Shown here: in pieces, positions 1-5,735 of the stretch
How the letters are laid out: every line of letters begins with the position of its first letter
Numbering within the stretch: the stretch's first letter is position 1
From: Proteobacteria bacterium UBA4457
Lineage (GTDB): Bacteria; Pseudomonadota; Gammaproteobacteria; Ga0077536
Direction of reading: 5' to 3'
NCBI GenBank assembly: GCA_002390205.1
Contig: DGOV01000136.1
Coordinates: 1 to 9,183 of the forward strand
Length of the DNA stretch: 9,183 nt
The notes under the pieces: generated by a model
Told to the model about the DNA's origin: nothing
Database searches by the model: none
Seen by the model: the letters and a program-made list of their open reading frames with translations, nothing else
Program-made: the position numbers and the translations under genes

Positions 1-344
1 ATGTGAAACGTCTCGTCGATACTATAAGAGACTCTATGGGAAGCGTGCCCCTAAGACTGCATTTTCACAATACCAGAAATACAGGCGTCGCAAATATTTT
101 TGCAGCAGTAGAAAGTGGCATACGTATCTTTGATGCCAGTTGCGGTGGAGTGGGTGGCTGTCCATTTGCACCAAAAGCGACTGGCAACGTCGGAACGGAA
201 GATGTTTTATATATGCTTGAGCGAATGGGGTACGAGACAGGCATCGATATAGAAAGGATTATATCCACGTCACTCTGGCTGGAGGGGCCTTTGAGGGCGA
301 TAGTGCCTGCTATGGTTACCAAGGCAGGCATTTTCCCCAATTAG
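1..344 (+). CDS. Hydroxymethylglutaryl-CoA lyase family protein, C-terminal part (5' truncated by window)
   Basis: This is the C-terminal third of an HMG-CoA-lyase-family TIM-barrel enzyme, which cleaves a 3-hydroxy-3-methylglutaryl-CoA-type substrate to acetyl-CoA and a keto acid (acetoacetate in leucine breakdown). The frame is open to the left edge; the GTG at base 3 is probably internal, because the family is about 300 residues and only about 113 are visible. Counting from that codon, I see the metal-binding HFH pair (His20, His22), the catalytic-loop motif GGCPFAP with Cys53, and the GN motif with Asn62. Their spacings (31 and 9 residues) match those I recall for human HMG-CoA lyase. The residue after the second His is Asn, where many members have Asp. 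A related lyase, such as one acting on citramalyl-CoA or an isohexenyl analogue, is possible, so substrate is uncertain. The stop lies 16 bases from the convergent lpxD stop, with no visible terminator between. Confidence 0.85.
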   Translation, partial: VKRLVDTIRDSMGSVPLRLHFHNTRNTGVANIFAAVESGIRIFDASCGGVGGCPFAPKATGNVGTEDVLYMLERMGYETGIDIERIISTSLWLEGPLRAIVPAMVTKAGIFPN

Positions 345-360
345 TAAGAGTTACTTCTCG

Positions 361-1332
361 TCATTTCAAACTTCGATAAAGTTTGGCTATTGCACGCAAC
401 CAGACTTTCACCGGTTTGATGGGCATGCCCGCATAGGTACCTGGCGTTAGTATATCTTTTGTTACGCCTCCTTTTCCTAAGACGGTAACATCATCCGCAA
501 TGGTGATATGGCCAACTGTACCAACTTGTCCAGCGAGCACGACACGATCTCCAATCTGTGTGCTACCCGAAATGCCGACCTGAGACACTATGAGGCAGTC
601 TTCGCCCACTTTAACGTTGTGTGCGAGCATCACTAGATTATCTATTTTGGTGCCTTTCCCTACCCGTGTTTCGTTGAAGCGAGCCCTGTCAATCGTACTG
701 TTCGCTCCAATTTCTACGTCGTCTTCTATAACTACTTTGCCCAATTGGGGGATTTTATAGTGCTTTCGGTTGTGCATTACGTAACCGAAGCCATCCGCAC
801 CTATAGATACGCCGGCTTGAAGAACGACGCGTTCCCCAAGTATTGTGTCTTCTCGGAGCGTGCAATTAGGATAAATAATACAGTTGGCACCTATTTCACA
901 TCGGTCCATAATCACAACATTCGGAAAAATCTGAGTACCTTCCGAAATACTAACATTTGCTCCAATAACCGCATTAGCGCCTATCTGCGTATTGGAAGCT
1001 ATGTAAGATGTTTCATCTATTGTTGCTGAGGGATGTATTGCATCCAACCCCGTTAATTTAGAAGTGGCGAACAGTGTTGCTATTTTTGCTATTAGGTATT
1101 CTGGGTTTTCAGAGACAAGATTAGGCTTGTTGGGAACAGGGAAATCAGGATGAGAGATAAAACCAGAAATCTGAGAGGCACTTGCAGAAGCGAGCATTGA
1201 CTGCTGGGATACGAAAGCTAGATGGTTTCTTTTGTCATCGGACAGGCCACACACGCCTTCAATACGAGTACTTCCTTCACCCGTGGACATAACCTCGAAC
1301 TTTTCCGCTAATTCAGACAACAAATAGCTCAT
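361..1332 (-). CDS. lpxD: UDP-3-O-(3-hydroxyacyl)glucosamine N-acyltransferase LpxD
   Basis: LpxD transfers a 3-hydroxyacyl chain from acyl carrier protein to the 2-amino group of UDP-3-O-acylglucosamine, the third step of lipid A synthesis, in the cytosol. The 323-residue product has an N-terminal uridine-binding-type domain (about residues 1-95) and then a long run of hexapeptide repeats forming a left-handed beta helix (about 100-300). Diagnostic segments are GVSIGADGFGY (174-184) and LAHNV with the presumed catalytic His238, matching His239 of E. coli. The ATG is the first possible start after an in-frame stop at 1342-1344; its ribosome site is weak. After Trp311 only 12 residues remain, about 20 fewer than in E. 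coli LpxD (341 residues), so the C-terminal helical extension is mostly missing. No fabZ, lpxA or bamA lies beside it, so it is either a relocated lpxD or a paralogue; the core motifs argue that it is active. Confidence 0.93.
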   Translation of the reverse strand: MSYLLSELAEKFEVMSTGEGSTRIEGVCGLSDDKRNHLAFVSQQSMLASASASQISGFISHPDFPVPNKPNLVSENPEYLIAKIATLFATSKLTGLDAIHPSATIDETSYIASNTQIGANAVIGANVSISEGTQIFPNVVIMDRCEIGANCIIYPNCTLREDTILGERVVLQAGVSIGADGFGYVMHNRKHYKIPQLGKVVIEDDVEIGANSTIDRARFNETRVGKGTKIDNLVMLAHNVKVGEDCLIVSQVGISGSTQIGDRVVLAGQVGTVGHITIADDVTVLGKGGVTKDILTPGTYAGMPIKPVKVWLRAIAKLYRSLK

Positions 1333-1381
1333 TTGATTAACTCATGTCATTATTGTGGCAGCATACATGCTCTTTTAAATT

Positions 1382-1410
1382 ATTATATCCTAAGGATACA
1401 ATGTTCGGCT
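1382..1410 (-). promoter_or_regulatory. Candidate lpxD promoter (-10 box only convincing)
   Basis: On the minus strand a perfect TATAAT lies at 1382-1387, about 50 bases upstream of the lpxD start codon. No good -35 box sits at normal spacing (around 1404-1410), so this is a tentative call resting on the -10 hexamer and its position. Confidence 0.3.
1386..1398. promoter_or_regulatory. 13-base palindrome between lpxD and the VKOR gene
   Basis: TATCCTAAGGATA is a perfect inverted repeat of 6+1+6 bases. It overlaps the candidate lpxD -10 box (1382-1387) on one side and, on the other, a plus-strand TACAAT at 1397-1402 that could serve the VKOR gene. The position suits an operator for both divergent genes, but the regulator is unknown and a short palindrome can arise by chance in AT-rich DNA. 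Confidence 0.3.
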
Positions 1411-1477
1411 CGTGACGGCGAGAAATCCTTGCCTGTTATAGGATGAGCCTAGCGATGCTTTGTTAAACCGCTGTTTT

Positions 1478-1485
1478 AAAGAGAG
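1478..1485 (+). promoter_or_regulatory. Ribosome binding site supporting a TTG start for the VKOR gene
   Basis: The purine stretch AAAGAGAG lies 6 bases upstream of the TTG at 1492. An in-frame TAA at 1477-1479 rules out upstream starts other than a rare ATT, and the next in-frame ATG is more than 100 codons downstream inside the membrane domain, so TTG is the best start. Confidence 0.6.
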
Positions 1486-1491
1486 ATTAAA

Positions 1492-2379
1492 TTGTCAAAC
1501 AAACATAAGGTCAAAAAGCCACATAATAGCGCTCGAAAAACCGCCTCTAAAGGAATCGAATGTGATTCAAAAGATTGGTGGTTGGCTGCAGTAGGTGTTT
1601 TAGGGTGCTTATTAAGTTTAGGTTTACTCTGGTCTAACCTGTGGCAAGAATCACTGCCTTACTGTTCAGGAAATAGCGGTTGTGACCTTGTCCAGAGCAG
1701 TAAATGGTCACACTTCCTTGGTATACCGTTAACTCTTTTTGGCGCTATGCTTTACCTAGGGATTATTTTTGCATCCCTGGGTTTGGTAGATAGAAAAAGA
1801 AAAATGCATTTGGCGACGATATTATCGACCATTGGATTTCTCGTGAGTATCTATCTGATGTTAGTAGCCCACTATATCGTGGGGGCATTTTGTTTTTACT
1901 GTTTCATTTCTTCTTTACTGGTAACTATAGCATTCCTAAAGGCAAGCTTTTTTTCAGGAAGAGAACGCCAACACCAGGCACATCTGGTTGGGGTTACTTT
2001 TGCATTGCTAGTCGTTTTTGTTATGCATGTCGCCAATAGCAGTGATACTGCTTTTTCTAGCGAAGAAAGTCTGAAATTAAAAGCAGTCGCCGAGCACCTT
2101 AGCGCTCGTGGCTTTAAATTTTATGGCGCAAGTTGGTGTGCGGCTTGCCAAGAACAGAAAAGCCTTTTTGGCGGTGCGGCAGCTTCTCTCCCTTACGTCG
2201 AATGCTCAAAATACGGCCCGAATGGACCAAGAACAACAGAATGTGAGTTGATGAAAATACAGAATTATCCAACATGGATTATCGATAGTCGAAGAATAGA
2301 ACGTATTATCACTGTCGAGAGATTGACCCATCTGTCAGGATTTTCTGAAGAGAAAGACGAGTTTAAAGATCAAGAATAA
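1492..2379 (+). CDS. Vitamin K epoxide reductase (VKOR) family protein fused to a C-terminal thioredoxin-like domain
   Basis: Bacterial VKORs are inner-membrane enzymes that oxidise a thioredoxin-like partner and pass the electrons to quinone, driving disulfide formation in exported proteins, a role equivalent to DsbB. The 295-residue protein starts with a basic cytosolic tail (1-28) and has about five hydrophobic segments (roughly 30-50, 76-98, 107-126, 129-150, 163-181). The VKOR cysteines are all present: a loop pair Cys58 and Cys64, and the quinone-side CFYC (Cys134, Cys137). The conserved Ser73 also appears. Residues about 195-285 form a thioredoxin-like domain with WCAACQEQK (Cys216, Cys219), a second cysteine pair (Cys238, Cys251) and YPTW with the cis-Pro equivalent Pro260. 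The fused domain is therefore probably its own redox partner. Start is TTG. fumC follows after 42 bases on the same strand. Family assignment is firm; substrates are inferred. Confidence 0.92.
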   Translation: MSNKHKVKKPHNSARKTASKGIECDSKDWWLAAVGVLGCLLSLGLLWSNLWQESLPYCSGNSGCDLVQSSKWSHFLGIPLTLFGAMLYLGIIFASLGLVDRKRKMHLATILSTIGFLVSIYLMLVAHYIVGAFCFYCFISSLLVTIAFLKASFFSGRERQHQAHLVGVTFALLVVFVMHVANSSDTAFSSEESLKLKAVAEHLSARGFKFYGASWCAACQEQKSLFGGAAASLPYVECSKYGPNGPRTTECELMKIQNYPTWIIDSRRIERIITVERLTHLSGFSEEKDEFKDQE

Positions 2380-2408
2380 CGTCCATTTAAAATTCTATGA
2401 GTAATAGT

Positions 2409-2415
2409 AAAGGAG
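2409..2415 (+). promoter_or_regulatory. Strong ribosome binding site of fumC
   Basis: AAAGGAG sits 6 bases upstream of the ATG at 2422. It picks that ATG over the out-of-frame ATG at 2417, which lies too close to the site. Confidence 0.75.
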
Positions 2416-2421
2416 TATGGT

Positions 2422-3798
2422 ATGGGAACTCGTGTTGAACGAGACAGTATGGGTGAGTTAAATGTTCCGAGTGATGCGCTTTATGCAGCTCAAACGCAGC
2501 GCGCGGTTGAAAACTTTCCTGTAAGTGGACGGGCTATGCCTGAGAGTTTTATACGGGCTCTCTTAACGGCAAAGGCCGCCGCAGCTACTGCTAATATTAA
2601 GTTAGAACAGATTCCTAAGGATGTTGGGATCGCAATTGGCAAAGCTGCAGAACAGATGCTTTCTTGCGATAATTTCATGAGCCATTTTCCTGTTGATGTT
2701 TTCCAAACCGGGTCTGGTACTAGCTCTAATATGAATGTTAACGAAGTATTAGGGACTGTGGCGAGCAGTATACTAGGACAAACCGTTAACCCTAACGACC
2801 ATGTTAATTGCGGTCAGAGTAGCAACGATATCATCCCAAGCACTATTCACATTAGCGCTGCCTTAGGGCTGCAGCAGCAATTGTTGCCCTCTCTCAATCA
2901 TTTATTACAGGTCATCAAGACAAAAGCTGAAAGTGTCGATACCTATGTTAAAACGGGTCGGACTCATTTGATGGATGCTATGCCGATTAGATTGAGTCAG
3001 AGCTTATTGAGTTGGGCATCGCAAATCGATCAAGCTAAATCAGCACTTGAAGATAATCAGGGGCCTATTTATCGACTGGCGCAAGGTGGAACAGCGGTTG
3101 GAACCGGAATAAATGCACATCCTGAGTTCGCTGATGAGTTTAATAAGGAGTTGAGTCGTTTAACGGGAATTCAATTTCGACCAGCAGATAATTTTTTTAA
3201 CTATATAGGCACTCAGGATGCAGCAGTGTCTCTTTCAGGACAGTTGAAATCTTTAGCAGTAGCGGTAATTAAAATTGCGAACGACTTACGGTGGATGAAC
3301 TCAGGACCATTAGCGGGTCTAGGAGAGATAGAACTGCAAGCATTACAGCCAGGCTCGTCGATTATGCCTGGCAAAGTAAACCCAGTTATCCCAGAGGCCG
3401 CTGCTATGGTTGGGGCGCAAGTTATTGGGAATGATGCTGCGATAACTATTGGGGGGCAGTCTGGTAATTTCGAGTTGAACGTGATGCTGCCACTGATTGC
3501 ACAAAATCTTTTAGACAGTATCTTGTTATTGAGTAACGTGACTAGGTTGTTAGCTGATAAAGCTATTGCTACATTTATTGTCAAAGAAGAAAAGCTGAAG
3601 GAAGCTTTGGCTCGCAACCCTATTTTAGTTACAGCGCTTAATCCTATTATTGGGTATGCAAAAGCTGCTGAAATCGCAAAGGCAGCGTATAAAACTAACC
3701 AGCCCGTGATCGATGTCGCAGAAGAGCTCACAGATTTAAGCCGTTCGGAGTTAGAGGTTTTATTAGATCCAGAAAAACTTACTAAAGGCGGTATATAA
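2422..3798 (+). CDS. fumC: Class II fumarate hydratase FumC
   Basis: FumC interconverts fumarate and (S)-malate in the TCA cycle; class II enzymes are iron-free, oxygen-stable cytosolic homotetramers. The 458-residue product (E. coli FumC 467) shows all three conserved regions of the fumarase/aspartase superfamily: TGSGTSSNMN (96-105), TGRTHLMDA with the general-acid region His182, and the signature GSSIMPGKVN (311-320), whose second Ser, Ser313, matches the catalytic Ser318 of E. coli. The NCGQSSND segment (129-136) is of the type found in Pseudomonas-like FumC paralogues. Argininosuccinate lyase, adenylosuccinate lyase and aspartase are less likely because the amino-terminal and region-1 sequences follow fumarase closely. 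It is probably co-transcribed with the VKOR gene, although the two have no obvious biochemical link. It ends convergently with ilvD. Confidence 0.96.
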   Translation: MGTRVERDSMGELNVPSDALYAAQTQRAVENFPVSGRAMPESFIRALLTAKAAAATANIKLEQIPKDVGIAIGKAAEQMLSCDNFMSHFPVDVFQTGSGTSSNMNVNEVLGTVASSILGQTVNPNDHVNCGQSSNDIIPSTIHISAALGLQQQLLPSLNHLLQVIKTKAESVDTYVKTGRTHLMDAMPIRLSQSLLSWASQIDQAKSALEDNQGPIYRLAQGGTAVGTGINAHPEFADEFNKELSRLTGIQFRPADNFFNYIGTQDAAVSLSGQLKSLAVAVIKIANDLRWMNSGPLAGLGEIELQALQPGSSIMPGKVNPVIPEAAAMVGAQVIGNDAAITIGGQSGNFELNVMLPLIAQNLLDSILLLSNVTRLLADKAIATFIVKEEKLKEALARNPILVTALNPIIGYAKAAEIAKAAYKTNQPVIDVAEELTDLSRSELEVLLDPEKLTKGGI

Positions 3799-3814
3799 AA
3801 ACCAGCTACTTACA

Positions 3815-3852
3815 TCCCTTGGAGTGATTATGCAAAGGCCCTCTCCAAGGGA
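3815..3852. terminator. Inverted repeat between convergent fumC and ilvD, possible bidirectional terminator
   Basis: TCCCTTGGAG (3815-3824) and CTCCAAGGGA (3843-3852) are perfect 10-base complements separated by an 18-base loop, in the 69-base gap between the two stop codons. The placement suits a shared terminator. There is no clear U-tract downstream on either strand, and the loop is long, so intrinsic termination would be weak; it may instead protect the mRNA 3' ends. Confidence 0.45.
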
Positions 3853-3867
3853 GCTTAAAAGAGGAAA

Positions 3868-5547
3868 TCACTCATCGGTTACACATCCTTCTGACGCGCT
3901 TTTGACATTTTTTATATATTTGTAAAGAGTACCTCGGGTCGCTTTATAGTCCGGTGCCTCCCAGTCAGCTAGTCGTTCTGAAAATTGTTGTTGGCTCACG
4001 TCTACATCTATACGATTCAGTTCCCCGTCTAATACGACAGTGTCTCCGTTTTTTATCAATGCGATTGGCCCGCCTTCTTGAGCTTCGGGTACGACATGAC
4101 CAATTATGAAACCATGGGACCCGCCTGAGAATCGACCATCCGTTATCAATGCTACATCCTCCCCAAGGCCTGCACCCATAATTGCTGAGGTGGGGGTAAG
4201 CATCTCTGGCATCCCAGGTCCGCCTTTAGGGCCTTCATAGCGTATTATGATGACATCTCCTTTCTGGATCTGTTTCTTTTCAAGGCCTACGAGCATTTCT
4301 TCCTCGCTATCATAGACGCGTGCGGGCCCTTCGAATCGAAGGCCTTCTTTGCCGGTTATTTTGGCAACTGAACCACCAGGCGCAAGGTTTCCTTTGAGTA
4401 TTCGAATATGACCAGTTGCCTTAATCGGATTGGAAACAGGTCGGATGACTTTTTGGTCCGCATCGAGGTCTGGCAGAGGTGCAAGGTTTTCCTTGAGAGT
4501 CTGACCCGTCACTGTAATACACGTTCCATCAATCAATCCCTCGTTTAAGAGAAGCTTTAGTACACCCGGAGTGCCGCCGATATTGTGGAGATCCTCCATT
4601 ACATATTGTCCGCTAGGCTTGAGATCTGCTAAGAAGGGGACTCTATCACTGACTTTTTGGAAGTCGTCTATAGTCAGCTGAACATCAACTGAACGGGCCA
4701 TGGCGATTAGATGTAGTACTGCATTAGTAGACCCTCCGAGAGCGGAGACAATGACCATCGCGTTTTCGAATGCAGCTCGCGTCATTATATCGCGTGGTTT
4801 TATGTCTTTTTCGAGTAGATTCTTTATTGCTTCCCCTGCCCGATGGCATTCTTTCAGTTTGTCAGGGTCGACCGCAGGGACGGATGAACTATAGGGCAGG
4901 CTCATCCCCATAGCCTCTATCGCCGAGGCCATTGTATTGGCAGTATACATCCCGCCACATGCGCCAGCACCAGGACAAGCCTTGCGAACTATTTCGCTGC
5001 GCTCGTCATCATCGATGCGTCCGCCTAAATACTCTCCATAGCTTTGGAAAGCTGACACTATATCCAATGGTTTCCCTTTAGAAAAACCAGGCTTAATAGT
5101 GCCTCCGTAAATCATTAACGCAGGCCTATTAACTCGCCCCATCGCTATTAGGCATCCGGGCATGTTTTTGTCACAACCTGGTATGGAAATATTAGCGTCA
5201 TGCCATTGGCCACCCATGACCGTTTCGATAGAATCAGCAATCAGATCTCGTGACTGCAGGGAGTAACTCATCCCTTTCGTGCCCATAGATATGCCGTCAC
5301 TCACTCCTATTGTGTTAAATTGCAAGCCAACAAGTCCTGCGTCTTGGACTCCTTTTTTGACTTCCGCGCCAAGACTGAGGAGATGCATGTTGCAAGGATT
5401 TCCTTCATACCACATGCTAGAAATTCCTACTTGCCCCTTTGTCATGTCATCTTTTGTGAGCCCGGCAGCATGCAGCATAGCCTGGGAGGCTCCTTGTGCT
5501 CGAGGCTGGGTAATACGTTCACTAGTCTTATTTAGCTTGTCCACCAT
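3868..5547 (-). CDS. ilvD: Dihydroxy-acid dehydratase IlvD (short form)
   Basis: IlvD dehydrates 2,3-dihydroxy-isovalerate and 2,3-dihydroxy-3-methylvalerate to the 2-keto acids that lead to valine and isoleucine (and leucine, pantothenate). The 559-residue product carries three cysteines placed to bind an iron-sulfur cluster: Cys52 in GNPCNMHL, Cys125 in PGCDKNMPGC and Cys197 in GACGGMY. Metal and catalytic candidates are Asp84, Asp126, Lys127 (a carbamylated lysine in the family) and Ser474 in DGRFSGGSHG. Both family signatures are present (125-132 and about 466-477). At about 60 residues shorter than E. coli IlvD (616), it belongs to the shorter group, in which [2Fe-2S] clusters are known; the cluster type here is inferred. 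A sugar-acid dehydratase is an alternative, but the N-terminal motifs favour IlvD. An AGGGA ribosome site precedes the ATG. The gene stands alone, divergent from argA, with no other ilv gene in view. Confidence 0.95.
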   Translation of the reverse strand: MVDKLNKTSERITQPRAQGASQAMLHAAGLTKDDMTKGQVGISSMWYEGNPCNMHLLSLGAEVKKGVQDAGLVGLQFNTIGVSDGISMGTKGMSYSLQSRDLIADSIETVMGGQWHDANISIPGCDKNMPGCLIAMGRVNRPALMIYGGTIKPGFSKGKPLDIVSAFQSYGEYLGGRIDDDERSEIVRKACPGAGACGGMYTANTMASAIEAMGMSLPYSSSVPAVDPDKLKECHRAGEAIKNLLEKDIKPRDIMTRAAFENAMVIVSALGGSTNAVLHLIAMARSVDVQLTIDDFQKVSDRVPFLADLKPSGQYVMEDLHNIGGTPGVLKLLLNEGLIDGTCITVTGQTLKENLAPLPDLDADQKVIRPVSNPIKATGHIRILKGNLAPGGSVAKITGKEGLRFEGPARVYDSEEEMLVGLEKKQIQKGDVIIIRYEGPKGGPGMPEMLTPTSAIMGAGLGEDVALITDGRFSGGSHGFIIGHVVPEAQEGGPIALIKNGDTVVLDGELNRIDVDVSQQQFSERLADWEAPDYKATRGTLYKYIKNVKSASEGCVTDE

Positions 5548-5592
5548 CGATTTTTTCCCTGCGTTTTATTTTGTTATTCGTAAAAGACGTTT

Positions 5593-5621
5593 ATGATAGC
5601 GTCTAGATTAAATACCGTCGA
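5593..5621 (-). promoter_or_regulatory. Candidate ilvD promoter
   Basis: On the minus strand TATCAT (5593-5598, five of six to the -10 consensus) lies 17 bases downstream of TCGACG (5616-5621, four of six to the -35 consensus). Transcription would start about 40 bases before the ilvD ATG. A 5-bp inverted repeat, AGACG (5585-5589) and CGTCT (5600-5604), flanks the -10 box. The rest of the 188-base ilvD-argA gap shows no clear ArgR box and no convincing argA promoter. Confidence 0.3.
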
Positions 5622-5735
5622 AGTATTTTATTTGCTAGCTTCGGTTAAGTCATGCCTAAAGCCCATCTATTTCTTTAGAATAATGGTTGGAGGGCGAACT
5701 CTGCATATCAAGAAACATTGAGGTAGGCATGCGAC

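Noticed and set aside
745..1029. 94-codon open frame antisense to lpxD
   Set aside because: It overlaps the hexapeptide-repeat part of lpxD; the periodic open frame is explained by the repeat periodicity on the other strand.
1333..1491. Possible tRNA or small RNA in the lpxD-VKOR gap
   Set aside because: Only short stems (4-6 bp) are visible; there is no cloverleaf, T-loop sequence or terminator that would mark an RNA gene.
3213..3731. 172-codon open frame antisense to fumC
   Set aside because: It lies fully within fumC, which has all its family motifs; the antisense translation is low-complexity Ser/Ala/Ile-rich and resembles no family I know.
3830..3925. 31-codon small ORF on the + strand, ATG preceded by GGAG, in the fumC-ilvD gap
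   Set aside because: The GGAG is part of the inverted repeat arm and the frame runs antisense into the ilvD 3' end; the peptide shows no hydrophobic or other recognisable feature.
5548..5735. Search for an ArgR box or leader-peptide attenuator in the ilvD-argA gap
   Set aside because: No 18-base AT-rich palindrome resembling the ARG box, no run of Ile/Val/Leu codons in a short leader frame, and no terminator-antiterminator pair stood out by eye.
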